Made by a program: the position numbers and the translations under genes
In this document: positions 12,914-22,839 of the stretch, piece after piece
Layout: each line of letters begins with the position of its first letter
Position numbering within the stretch: position 1 is the stretch's first letter
Notes under the pieces: model-generated
Told to the model about the DNA's origin: nothing
Seen by the model: the letters and a program-made list of their open reading frames with translations, nothing else
The model's database searches: none
Assembly: GCF_016545825.1 (NCBI RefSeq)
Contig: NC_052620.1
Span: forward strand, 1-64,000
Length of the DNA: 64,000 bases
DNA from: Eucalyptus grandis
Lineage: Eukaryota; Streptophyta; Magnoliopsida; Myrtales; Myrtaceae
Direction of reading: 5' to 3'

Positions 12914-13011
12914 AGGTGAATAGCATATATTTGATGGAAGTGACAATAGCTCAAAGCCTCATAGAGGCCGCGGTCCCCACACATTGTGGGCAAATAGTGG
13001 CTTGCAAAAAT
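12914..13011 (-). pseudogene. PHD-finger protein fragment, upstream exon
   Basis: In the minus-strand frame ending at a canonical donor (CACCT/GTAAGT, intron from 12913) the sequence reads CGDRGLYEAL, then SYCHFHQIYAIH, the N-terminal half of the same PHD finger. It is out of frame with any long ORF and too short for ORF calling. Splicing over the 164-bp intron (12750-12913) restores a continuous zinc finger with YCL. The expected first Cys, three residues before CGDRG, is not present, and the second Cys of the next pair is His. A stop codon lies just upstream in frame (13012-13014), so more 5' exons would be needed. I did not find them. Confidence 0.65.
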
Positions 13012-13029
13012 CTAGAAAATATTTCCTAA

Positions 13030-13702
13030 AAGTTATTTTTCATGAAACGAACAAGGCTAATGTGTGAGGAAGTTACGTTCAATATGGATTTAGCATTATT
13101 GTGACTAGATTTGGTTTTAGTAAGTATAGATTTTGATTAGTTTCTAAGGGAAAATTGGGTTCAATTTTATGATTTGAGCCTAGTTTGAATTTTGATTGAA
13201 ACATCCCATTTCAAATGGCCCATATTCGAAGCGGGCCCAAGGGCCCAGCTCAAGTCCTCATTTTCCCAATAAAAATGTAGAAGATAGCTTTGAAACAGGT
13301 CTTGATTATGTGGTTAAATTATTAGCATTGTTTTTAGTTTAATTTCATTTAGTTCGTATATAGTATTTAGACATTTTAGCATGTGCCCTTGACATAGCTT
13401 AGTTTTTGGTGCTTTGATCTTCTAGCCAAGAAATTGTATTCAATTTGAATATAGCCTTCAAGACTTAATAACATGTCCATATATTTTATTTTTTTCCGTA
13501 CTTTATTGGATTTACTTCTGTATGCTTTAGTTTTTATCATACTTGTTGTCGTTACTTACTTTTTCTTGATTGTGCATTTATGCATGGACATGGTTTAGTG
13601 GTATGGGTTCATAAGTTTACTTTATATGCATATGATCTACCTTAGATTTTGGTTCGTTGATTTTTTAGGCAAGAAATTGGACTCAGTTCATCATATGCTA
13701 CG
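13030..13702. other. Subtelomeric intergenic sequence
   Basis: AT-rich sequence with no coding pattern I can recognise in either strand. Missing 5' exons of the PHD gene could lie here but no motif supports that. Confidence 0.5.
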
Positions 13703-14091
13703 ATGGTGAAGACATCAGTTCCACTTGTATTTATTTTTTCTTTGTTGGTAAGTAGCTGTGTGGGAAGTGTTTGGCAAAAGACACATGCCAAGGTCAACAA
13801 CAATTTGCTGAATGGAACTACTTTAAGGGTTCATTGCATATCCAAGAATGACAATCTTGGAATTAATGATATAATACACAAGTGGGGATTCTCATTTGTA
13901 CCCAATTTCAATAAAGGTATGTTGTTATTTTGTAGCTTTTCATGACCTAATTGATTTGACTAGTTGGATATATATGTGCAAGGCAGGGACCAGAGTGTAT
14001 GCAAGAGTGTATTTGGAAGATTTCGCCCAAAGGTCCTTGTAGGCTCAATGAAGTGACGGGCAAGTAAAATGTTTGTTTTTTTTTTTGGAAT
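13703..14091 (+). pseudogene. S-protein homologue (plant self-incompatibility S1 family) pseudogene
   Basis: The frame opens with ATG and a clear signal peptide (MVKTSVPLVFIFSLLVSSC). The family core follows: LNGTTLRVHCISKNDNLG, then WGFSFVPNF and LLFCSFS. At the conserved CSFSW the Trp is TGA, which ends the 80-residue ORF at 13945. Reading on in the same frame gives further family residues (LDIYVQGRDQSVC) with two more stops, one again at a Trp position. After a one-base shift near 14008 the frame gives ECIWKISPKGPCRLNE, the conserved Cys/Trp C-terminus. S1 proteins are small secreted proteins; Papaver PrsS is the pollen self-recognition ligand, and most homologues have unknown roles. This copy is dead. 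Confidence 0.85.
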
Positions 14092-14179
14092 CCATTAAAG
14101 CTAGTTAAAAAGAAATTGTAAATGTTGGACAATTTATCAAAACATAGACATTCATGACCTGCCAAAGCTAGTTAAGGCT

Positions 14180-14860
14180 CAATCAAGGGAAGACCAAGAT
14201 ATTTCACTCGTAAGTGGCCATTTTGGAATCCACTCAAAGCCACCACCTCTTCCGCATATTGACCTTCATGACCTGCCAAATGCCACTCAACGTTTTTGTG
14301 GACTAAGCCCTGAGGCCAGCAGACATTTGCTTGAATCTCTAGAACAAATGCTTCTCATTCAGTGAATCCTTGCCGCCCTTAAAAGTGATCACCTAATCAT
14401 CTGCAAAATCCAACTGAGAGAGTTTGACGTGTGAGTAAATAGGATGAAACTTGACTTTGCTTTATTCAACTGCAGCATCTGCCATTCGAGAAGTATCCCC
14501 CATGACAATAACAAAGAGGCATTGTCTCCAAACCCTTTTCGCCTTTAAAGAAGCCTTGAAGATGTCCATTTAGGGAGATGGGGAAATGAGGCCTGGGAAT
14601 ACAAGCTTTTATCTGTTTCCAAATTGATTAGGAAACTGCTAGATTTCCCTTACTGCAAGGACAGATTTCCAGCTGATAGACTCAAATGCCTTCATGAGAT
14701 CAGCTTTGCTAATTTCTCTTTAGGATACAATATCCCTAGGCAAGTTCCTGTCAATTCATGAGCCGGATTAGCATTATCACAATAGCTCCTCCCTCCAACA
14801 AAGGCAGCGTGTTTACAACTTATAATTTGATGAAGTAATACATTTGATTTATCAGCAGTT
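14180..14860 (-). mobile_element. LINE (L1-type) reverse transcriptase remnant
   Basis: Reading the minus strand across several frames gives successive blocks of a plant non-LTR reverse transcriptase: CKHAAFVGGRS (the AFVxGR block), ADLMKAFESISWKS (first catalytic Asp region), HLQGFFKGEKGL, CLFVIVMGDTSRM, and LDFADD, the catalytic FADD motif at 14396-14407. Stops and frameshifts occur throughout, so it is inactive. It lies tail-to-tail with the S-protein pseudogene. No poly-A tail or target duplication was found. Confidence 0.8.
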
Positions 14861-16197
14861 ACTTCTTTCTTACATTTGGCAAAATCATATTATCGAGGCC
14901 TTTTTCCATAATTAATCGTATTATTTCTTTTTTTGCTACAGAAATATTTTATGAATATTGGAATAACTTTGTTTCTGTAAGATTTTCGGATATCATTTTC
15001 TTAAAATGGAAAATAGTAACATGCAAAAGTGGGAAAAAATATCATTATTTTATGATAATAATTAATAACTTGCTATTTACGGGAATATCCTATGCCATCT
15101 TGATATAAACTTGGATATATGAGTGTTATGATATGAAGCACAATGATTGTCTTGTAATAGAATTGTACTGAAAATCTTCAATGACATGAATTAGATGGAT
15201 TGATTTCAAGTTATACGAGTTGAACTCAATATCGCATTGACAATCAATTGGTTTTGCAAAGTGATACTACTTTGGCAAGAATACAATCAACTCGCAGCTA
15301 ATATTATCACTCTTGTTGAGAGTGTTTGTAGAAACCTACTCTCCAATCTGATTATACACTTGACGGTCCGTCTAACCTTAGACGTGCCTCCACCAAATGA
15401 GCTTAAAGTCAAATTCGGATCGTCCTAGACAATGGCATTTAATGATGAAATCCGACCCTACTCGATTCACCCATTGCAGGCTGTCTTTATTGATCGCGTT
15501 TGCTTCATTTGCAGGGTCACTTGGTAGACCTACTAATCCTAATGTATTAAGATTATCGAAGCAACTTAGATTTAGGACACGCTAAAGTAGCTTTTGGAAT
15601 AATCTCTCCATGCCAATGCACGGAGTCAGCCTTTAACCTGACCAGCAGAATGTTTCGTAACGCAATGACAGCAAGTCAACACGTCAGGCACAGCAAAAGT
15701 TAATCTGAACTAGAACTATCGCGTGATCTAACAACCAAAGCAAAACGAATTTTTTCCATGGATTTTGCTGCTTCACTTAGAGTACGACAGCAGCCTCCTG
15801 AACCGACCATTTCTTGATATCCTTCCCTTAAAGATCACTCCTGCGTATACACGCAAATTGTGCAGCAGAAAAGAGCAAAAACATCGACATGAACCCAGAA
15901 GAGAACAAATGAAAATTACTCTAACTATATTGATACGGAAAGAGTAGAACACAAAGCTTGAATCCCAGCAAATGAGTTGCATCATAAAGGTCACAAACTG
16001 ATTGATTCACTGTACATTTGGATTGTCCCGTACTCACTTCATCGCCCACTTCTTCCTCACACACGGCGACGGCAATGAAAGAACAAACGAAAGGTCACAA
16101 ACTGAGTCTTAAACTCAGAAAAAAAATTCGGCACATTCTGGTTTTCACAAGTGTCTATCAACCCTTCTGCATAATCAATCTATCATAAGCAATTAAC
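14861..16197. other. Intergenic sequence without recognised genes
   Basis: Short ORFs of 60-73 codons on both strands show no motif, domain or codon pattern I recognise. The right part is probably the 3' flank of the minus-strand F-box gene. Confidence 0.45.
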
Positions 16198-17437
16198 TCA
16201 TCTACTCAGTGGAATAAGACTTTCTACAACAGGGACCCAATCAAAATACCTTGCTAGGTGAACAAATTCGAAGTATTCCACAATTGGGTTCCAGGAAGCT
16301 CGTTCTTCCTTATCCAAATCCATTAGTAGTTCCCCGTTCCTGGTGAACCCATGCAGTCGGGATACTTGTCTACCATATCGAAGAGTATACTTTTTTGTCC
16401 AAGAATTGGGGACGCTATACTCCCCCATAATCCAGACCGAACAAATCGATTGCGGTTGAGGTTGCCCATATGGCTCCTCCCAACGAAGAGTGCACACAGT
16501 GAGTAACTCATTCAATACTGATAAAATGACTTCTCTATCGACACTAACTCTGTCCTTAAGCTCTTGTGACAGAGGCATCTCATCAAAAACCTCATTGGCT
16601 ACATCAAACCAGATAATAGATCCATTTTTACGATCCATCTGCAGATCATCGTCCTTGAAACGAACCAATGTAGGTTTCCTTTCAAGAAGACCGCAGGTCT
16701 GGAGCCAATTAATGAAGGAACTTCACAATCTAATCTTGTCCAGGACTCTGTGTAGAGTGAAAAGATCTCGCCCAAGCGTCGATTATCATCAATTGGATCA
16801 TGGAGAATCCTCACGATCTTGTAGTCTTTTTTTGAAGCATCAAAGGCAAATCCCACAACAATACGACAAGTTCCTCCCGAAGTAAATTCACGCTCGGGAC
16901 CAGATCTTGGGATGACCTTTCCCCTTTTTGTGAATAAATTCCACATTTCGAATGATTTTCCATAGCTTTCTCCTCTGGAAACTCGCGTGACGCATATCAA
17001 ACCGTCACGTGAATCAACGAAGCGTAAAGCCGTGGAAGTTCTACGAAACAGGTAGGTGGCATGTGAAGGGGAAAAGGACTGACCCGCAAACAGAAAGCAG
17101 GAGGTCCCGGAGTATCGCCCCAACTTAGAAAGGCGAGATGCCAATGAGCAGAATGGCTCAGGTGGAGGGCCACGAAACTGGGGTCATCAACGGTGTCTCG
17201 CAATGAGTGGCAAACGGACCTGAACCGAAGGAGCGACTTCACTGGCAAAAGCTTTAAGATGTCGGACACGATATCGTTAGGGAGGTCCGGGAGGATGACA
17301 GGGAGCTTCGGGTAGTCATCAGAGGAGGAACTCCGGTCGTCTCCGGAGGAGGCGGAGGAACTCGAGTCGTTTCCAGAGGAGGCGGAGGACCTCTGGTCGT
17401 CGTCGGAGAAGATGGAATAAATCATGATGGTCAACAT
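16198..17437 (-). pseudogene. F-box protein with F-box-associated (FBA) domain, two frameshifts
   Basis: Starts at ATG 17437 (MLTIMIYS), then an acidic Ser-rich linker, then the F-box LPNDIVSDILKLLPVKSLLRF with VCHSLRD and DPSFVALHL. The F-box binds Skp1 in SCF ubiquitin ligases. The FBA substrate-binding region follows in two other frames: VVGFAFDASKKDYKIVRI, then NGSIIWFDVANEVFDEMPL up to the stop at 16198. Two single-base losses break it: one at a C run on plus (17118-17121), where one more base would give SWGRYSG, and one near 16657-16663. Rebuilt length would be about 413 residues without introns, normal for the family. Both breaks are at homopolymers, so a consensus error is a real alternative to a pseudogene. 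Divergent from the NAC exon. Confidence 0.85.
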
Positions 17438-17558
17438 GAGCGAAGGGCGAACCGGTTGATCTTGGAAAGATTTCTTCTCTTGAAGAAACGGTTGATCAAA
17501 GATTTTTCTGTTGCCATGCAAGTTAGGAGAAGGCGAGAAAGAGAAAATATAGGGTGGC

Positions 17559-17635
17559 CCCGGTGCGCCAAGTCAGCGTGCGCCCCGACCAATGAAGAAG
17601 TGACGGGTGGCTCGACGCTGACTTGGCGCACCGGG
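17559..17635. promoter_or_regulatory. Perfect 21-bp inverted repeat in a divergent intergenic region
   Basis: Arm 17559-17579 (CCCGGTGCGCCAAGTCAGCGT) is the exact reverse complement of 17615-17635, with a 35-bp spacer holding CCAAT. It sits about 120-200 bp upstream of the F-box start codon and about 145 bp before the NAC conserved block, in the interval between two divergent genes. It could be a paired transcription-factor site, a transcribed hairpin, or a small foldback insertion. The perfect match is seen; the function is inference. Confidence 0.6.
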
Positions 17636-17698
17636 ACTACCCAAGATTTTCTCGGGGTTTAGTCGTCTCCCGTTTCAAGGTGGCTTCGAGTTCGAGAG

Positions 17699-17927
17699 TT
17701 GAGCAAGTTCAAGGCTCGGAAGAAAAGGGCACGGACCAGAGAGTCGCAGAAGAAGACGAACAGAGTCGAGAAGAGACCGTTGGAGTTACCAGCGGGTTTT
17801 AGGTTTCACCCGACGGACGACGAGTTGGTGAACCATTACCTGATTCGCAAGTGCGCTTCGCAATCCATCTCCGTCCCCATCATTGCCGAGATCGATCTCT
17901 ACAAGTTCGACCCTTGGGACCTTCCTG
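17699..17927 (+). pseudogene. NAC transcription factor, first exon only, no ATG
   Basis: The frame contains [20 protein letters not shown], then [29 protein letters not shown], which are NAC subdomains A and B (dimerisation and start of the DNA-binding fold). It ends at a donor (CCTG/GTACTT, 17928) at the usual position of NAC intron 1. There is no in-frame ATG: upstream reaches a TAG, and the expected start just before GAG-TTA-CCA is TTG (17780). Exon 2 (normally coding WYFF, GYWKATG) was not found in the next 1.9 kb, where an unrelated OXS3-like exon appears. Either a relic or a gene with an unusual start and a very distant second exon. NAC proteins are plant-specific transcription factors acting in the nucleus. 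Confidence 0.75.
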
Positions 17928-19845
17928 GTACTTTGAGACCATTCCTCTGCTTCTCCAGGCTCTGTTGCTGACCAATTTCTGTTTCTGCTTCTGTTGGTTT
18001 TGGTGAATTATCCCATTCTGGGAAATGGGTACTTCTTTGGTGATTTTCTTGTGAAAAATCCGTTCTTTATTTGGATTTGTTACTGGAAGGGCATGATTTC
18101 TGAACTCCAACTGCGCCCTCTTCATCTTCTCTCTCTTCTCAACTCTCTCGACTCTGCGTTCTGCTGCGACTCTGCGGTCCCTGCACTTTTTGTCCTTTGC
18201 TGTCCCATATTTCTGATATTATTATGTAGGCCTGATTACTTTGACATCATCATTCAGTACATGAATATTGCACTATCAGTTAATCTATTACAAGTTGGCT
18301 TAATCATGTAAATGCGAATTTTATACAGTCAGCAATAATTGTTTTGATGCTTCCAATACAATATAGTGAAAGCCTTAAACATCTTGGAGAACAGTGTCAA
18401 AGTTCAAATGATATGCACATGGCATAGAACTTGAAATTGATTACATTAGAATATGTAGACCAAGTGATGGATGACCTAAGAGAGAAGCTCTAGTGCTTAA
18501 TGGAGAGTGAATATGATGTCCCTTCTCATAATTGTGGTCTCCAAAGCCCGTCATGTGCCTCCCTAGTAGCATGTCAAATAAAATATAGCAGATCAGAAAA
18601 GTTTTTCACTTATGGATGTTTTGCACTCCAGCTTGACACATATTGAATAGCTGACTTACCAGATATAACCTCACCTTTTGTTGGCTGGAAATATTTTTAA
18701 ACTTTATGGAAGACCTATCCATGCCGAAATTTATGTAAGGATTTCTAACTTCTGATTATGGATACTGTCTCCCATTATATGATTGTTCTCACTCACTTAA
18801 TCTTGAAAATAGTCAAGTCAATTTAAATCTTGAAGAAGTGTCTGCAGTACTTTGCTCATTATTATTATTGTAGTAGTTTGTTTCTCTATCATGACATAGC
18901 AGGAGTTTATCAAGAGGTATCAGAAATCTGCACAGTGCACAATCGTTTTCCTTGAAAAATAGCATATACTTTCTCATTCGATATCTTTTCTTATCTTTCG
19001 GATCTTTTAGGAAGAATAACTTATTACACTTTATCCTGCTTAAAGTAATTGCAGGACATGCTTGGGAATTAGAGTATAAAAGCAAATGCTCCCGGGGACA
19101 ATCTATTTGTGGCTATTTCAGTTCAGCATCCCAAGCTTGATGCCCCATAAGGTGGCATTATGGATATACTAGCATGTGAGTGAAACTGTCTTTACAATCT
19201 GCCTGTATGTTTTTTTATCGATTTGTGCTGCGAGTCTCATGCTTGTTGAGATTCTTGTGTCGGTGGTGTTTGGAAGGATGTTTCCTGGATTGTCCCTGTA
19301 TCTGTTTGATTTTTTGTTATATTTAGAAAGGTTGTTGATCAATCTATGGAGTGGATGCTCGTTGGTGCATGATCCTAGGGAGATACCCATGTCACGATGC
19401 TTCAATTTCATCTTATTGAAGCAAATTTCGATTGGTCGTTGCATGAACTAGGGTTAGAGATCTTCTGGGAAAGAACACTAAGTCAGGACAATGTGATGGC
19501 TTGCCTTGAAGTCCTGTGTCCGGAGGTAGCATTATGATGTTTCATAATCTGTTGAATGTCTTTCAAATTCCACTTATCATGGGATTATCAGATTTGGTTG
19601 CTCTTTTCCTCATAAAGGTTGGAGTTGGAGTTCATTAATGGTTAGATTTGTTAGGTTAAAGCTGAGATAAGCGACTGCTTTTGCATACTTGATGTCAATG
19701 ATTGTTTTACCCGAAAAATATTTTGACTTGAGTTGATTTTCTCAAACACGGGGGAAAAGTTTGAGTTGAAAAGGTCCTTCACTATCCGTGAAGATATACC
19801 GTCCTTTATGTGCCATTCATTATGGTTGCTTTTGAATATTTGCAG
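17928..19845. other. Intron-like or intergenic sequence between NAC exon and OXS3-like exon
   Basis: T-rich, intron-like composition. No NAC exon 2/3 motifs and no OXS3 first-exon motif were found. ORFs of 60-105 codons here show no recognisable domain. Confidence 0.45.
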
Positions 19846-20330
19846 GAGGGGCATATCGAAGTTCTATGATGGCAAGTCGAAATCTTTCACAAGCTTAGCA
19901 GATGCTTCTGCTTCTTCATCTGTTAAAGAGATCGTGAAACCGGAAAATGCTTACAGCAGAAGGCGCAGAAATATCTTCGCATCCAGTCACGTGTCGGACA
20001 GAAGCCGCAATTTTTCCCTGAGAAGCAACATGGTGGGGATATCTAAGAGAAGACCGCTCACCTCGAGCAACAGCGCATTGGTCTTGAAGGTTGCTGCTAT
20101 GTGCAACTCAGAGTTTTAGTTCCGCGAGTGAAGACTAGTACGAGCTCAGCATCACGATCTCCTCCTCAGCTTCCGCCTCTTCATCCACGTAGAAAGGGTT
20201 CTCATAACCAGATAGCTTCTCCTCAATGGAATTTTTCGCCTTGGCGGTCATACTCCTTGGCTGATCCGCAGCAGTGTTCGAGCCCATCGAGCCCGGTCCT
20301 TTCTGACTCAATGTCTGAAAATGGGAGGGA
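19846..20330 (+). pseudogene. OXS3-like (OXIDATIVE STRESS 3 family) exon with frameshifts
   Basis: The exon starts after a strong acceptor (TTTGCAG, 19843-19845) and reads RGISKFYDGKSKSFTSLAD, then KEIVKPENAYSRRRR, matching the family pattern (K)RGLSKYYxGKSxSFTSL...KPENP. OXS3 proteins are nuclear and linked to heavy-metal and oxidative-stress tolerance. The frame stops at 20117. Beyond it the pattern continues in two other frames: SSASED, then SSASRSPPQLPPLHPRRK and NFSPWRSYSLADPQQC, which I recall as typical of related proteins. This implies one extra T in TTTT (20111-20117) and a second shift near 20135. The usual Ser-rich, acidic first exon was not found upstream. Family call good, intactness poor. 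Confidence 0.6.
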
Positions 20331-20387
20331 AGGGACGCACGCTTGCGTGCAAATGGGAGAATGGTGCAGAGTTGCGGGCCCCGGCTC

Positions 20388-20519
20388 CACGTGTCGACAC
20401 GTGTCGAATCCTGATTGGGCGGGCACACAGTGACTTGGAGGCCCACCTAATATTTTCCATAGAGACATGAGAAGACGGGGGGTTTTATATATAGAAATTC
20501 AGACACGTGGGAAGGAGGG
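20388..20519 (+). promoter_or_regulatory. Candidate promoter: palindromic double G-box, ABRE and TATA box
   Basis: A 16-bp perfect palindrome CACGTGTCGACACGTG (20388-20403) joins two CACGTG G-boxes. It is followed by a TATA-like TTTATATATAG (20484-20494) and by ACACGTGG (about 20511-20519), a strong ABRE/G-box form bound by bZIP and bHLH factors. A telo-box (AAAACCCTAG, 20737-20746) lies downstream. The arrangement fits an ABA- or light-responsive plus-strand promoter for the ORF at 20924, although the TIR-bounded segment begins just after the TATA box. Confidence 0.45.
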
Positions 20520-20923
20520 ATCCCACACAGCGGGTGCGTTCGACATTTAGAAAGCCCATTAGAGCCTCAAAGCCCATTGGAGAAAATTTAGGGTGTTTGG
20601 CAATTGTTCCCAAAGGGCTTTCGGGTGAAAGCCAACCATTGAGAATGCTGAAGGGTCATTTAATGAAAATTAGTAAGTTGCCTATTTTACCCTCAAAACT
20701 CTTTTGAAAAACCAGTTCTGTCCATTTTGAAAACTAAAACCCTAGCGTTCTCTCCGCACCCTCCCCCACGCTCTGCACCCTTCCCCATCGCTCTCTCCCT
20801 CGTGACGACTACAAGCTCAACTATCGTCCTCCGATCCGCCGCCGCCGATGACGACAACCGCTGCGATCGATCGATCGAGAGTCCGGTGAGCAGCACGCGA
20901 GGCTGGCGGATCCCCGATCGGGA

Positions 20924-21436
20924 ATGTCTTGGGTGGGATGGAACCAGACGTCCGAGAGCTTCCACCTCGCGCTCACCTATGGCGCCGGGGAGGATCTGGG
21001 CCACGCCGGCGTCGAGGATCCGACGCGCGCGTCGGTCTCGTCGACGGTGTCGTCAGGATTGGGGTCGGGGTCGTCGCTGGGGTCAATGTCGCCACGAGAT
21101 CAGGAGGCGAGGCCCGGGAGGATCAAGCACGACTGGACAGCGGGCAACGACGAGGATCAGGTGGCGCTGAGGTTGCAATCGCAGCTGATGGTCGCGATGC
21201 CGGCGCCACTGGATACCGTGGCCATGGAGTTGAGCTGCCGAGGAGAGGATGAGAATGTGGGTGTCAACATGAGGGTGGTCAAGAGGAGGGAGCCGCTGAA
21301 GGCCGTGAAGATGAGTAAGACGAGCGGGTCCGCGCAGCAGAGCGATGGCATGGGAGTTTTGACTCGGCTGCTGCTGTGGAACTTCATGAATTCGGCGAGG
21401 GTAGTCTGGTGTGCGGAGAGCATTGGAGGACCGTGA
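20924..21436 (+). CDS. Hypothetical protein, 170 residues
   Basis: ATG at 20924 opens a GC-rich frame in otherwise AT-rich DNA. The N-terminal half is Ser/Gly-rich (VSSTVSSGLGSGSSLGSMS). The C-terminal half looks like a real conserved segment: DQVALRLQSQLMVAMPAPLD, then RVVKRREPLKAVKMSK (basic, possibly a nuclear signal) and QQSDGMGVLTRLLL. I do not recognise the family and saw no signal peptide or membrane segment. The last 15 or so residues may be out of the native frame or read past a lost splice site. It lies inside the TIR-bounded segment and downstream of a G-box/TATA promoter-like region, so it may be a captured fragment rather than a working gene. Confidence 0.45.
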   Translation: MSWVGWNQTSESFHLALTYGAGEDLGHAGVEDPTRASVSSTVSSGLGSGSSLGSMSPRDQEARPGRIKHDWTAGNDEDQVALRLQSQLMVAMPAPLDTVAMELSCRGEDENVGVNMRVVKRREPLKAVKMSKTSGSAQQSDGMGVLTRLLLWNFMNSARVVWCAESIGGP

Positions 21437-21642
21437 CCGTGGTCAGCCTCTTTGGTTGTGGTTTGTCAGTGAGTGCTTATGCATGATTTTCTTAAGATCT
21501 CTGATGATGTTCGTGGGTAAGAGTTTCTGATTTGGAAGGCATTAGATTGGGTATGGGATGCTGTATGATTTTGTCGGGAAGGGCTTGTGGTTTGTCAAGT
21601 TTGTAGCTCACGGAAAAACCAGTCTTCTCCTGGGACGCTCGA

Positions 21643-21858
21643 ATGGCAAATCCACAGGAAGTAGAGCTTTTGGGGCTCTAGGTCAACCCCTTCGTGCGGA
21701 GGGTAGAGTGGGTATTGAAGCTCAAGGGCATAGCCTAAAACTGCATCGAGGAAAACATCCTCAACAAGAGCGCTCTACTTCTGCGGCTCAACCTGGTTCA
21801 CCAGAAAGTCCCTGTCCTCGGCCATGGAGGCAGAGTAGTCTGCAAGTCCAAGAGGAAT
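21643..21858 (+). pseudogene. Tau-class glutathione S-transferase N-terminal fragment
   Basis: From ATG 21643 the frame reads MANPQEVELLGL, stop, VNPFVRRVEWVLKLKGIA, stop, NCIEENILNKSALLLRLN, then VHQKVPVLGHGGRVVC. This is the thioredoxin-fold N-terminus of plant tau GSTs (the glutathione-binding half, usually LLGxW.SPFV.RVEWAL). The catalytic-Ser position (SPF in the family) is Asn. The first stop is TAG where the family has Trp (TGG); the second is TAA in place of Tyr. The sequence loses similarity after about 21858 and the helical C-terminal domain is missing. It is a dead fragment inside the TIR-bounded segment. Confidence 0.75.
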
Positions 21859-22839
21859 GAAGCCCTGTGTCAATTATTCCACCTGCTCCTTGCTCAGTGC
21901 AGAGAATAGCTTTGCTTGCCCTTATTTTCCTTATGAGTTGAGCTTTGGATTTGTATTTAAGATTCCAGAGTTAAGTATGGATCATAATAATGTGGTTTAG
22001 TGCGGTTTTTGAGTTACTCTACTCTTGTGTATGATTTCACTCTGTCTTAGATTGTTCGTTGCGCAAATTGACAGTTGAAGCTCCCATTGCAGGCGAGTAA
22101 GATTGCAAATTAATTCCATCACTTTGGTCGCACGTCTGGATTTAGCATGCTAAGCAAAAGAACAGGCCAAAAGGATCCATGATAATCATGGCAAATCCAA
22201 TTTCCAAAGGTTTTTGCTAGAGTTACTTAGGGAAAATCCTGAGGTCATGTTCTGGCACTAAGGATCAAAACATTAACTCATTTTACCAACTATTCATTCA
22301 ACTGGGGTTTCTCGAAAGCATCCGATGCAAAATGTAGTGATGCTTATAGTTTAGATGTAAATCAATATCTTCAACCTTCTTTGCTTTTACTTGAGCCCGC
22401 CTCTAGATCTTGCATAATAAGTTTATACCTCAATGATACGAAGCAATTCTATGATTTTAAGGATAATGAGCTTCTTTCTTTAAATCATATGTTATTATAT
22501 TTTTATTGTAATGAAAATATTCTTCTTGTAATTTAGAAAAAGAGTATGTAATTTTTTTCCATTTGATATTTTTAGCAAAAAAGAAATTTTAATATAAATA
22601 AAATTGTTTACACAATATCTTTAACATGATTGTCAAATATAAATTAAAAAAGTCGCAAACATTATTTTTTTAATTTTAAAAAAATTAAAATTAAAATATT
22701 TAGATAAATCACCGAAGGGGCTTTGCAAATGTGTTTTCTACCAAACAGCATTTGTCTCAAAGTTGCTTTTCAAAGCAGAATTTACCAAATAGTCTTTACA
22801 TTTCCCTCAAAGGCCTTTAGGCTAGGCGCTTTGCATTTT
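21859..22839. other. AT-rich sequence, no gene
   Basis: No coding pattern. From about 22500 the sequence is very AT-rich; the last 150 bp, before the right inverted repeat, is a repeat-like stretch with CAAAG/AAAGC motifs. Confidence 0.5.

Noticed and set aside
16490..16885. Plus-strand 131-codon ORF
   Set aside because: Antisense shadow of the F-box gene.
20135..20446. Minus-strand 103-codon ORF with an acidic C-terminus
   Set aside because: It is antisense to the OXS3-like region, where the plus strand reads better against known proteins.
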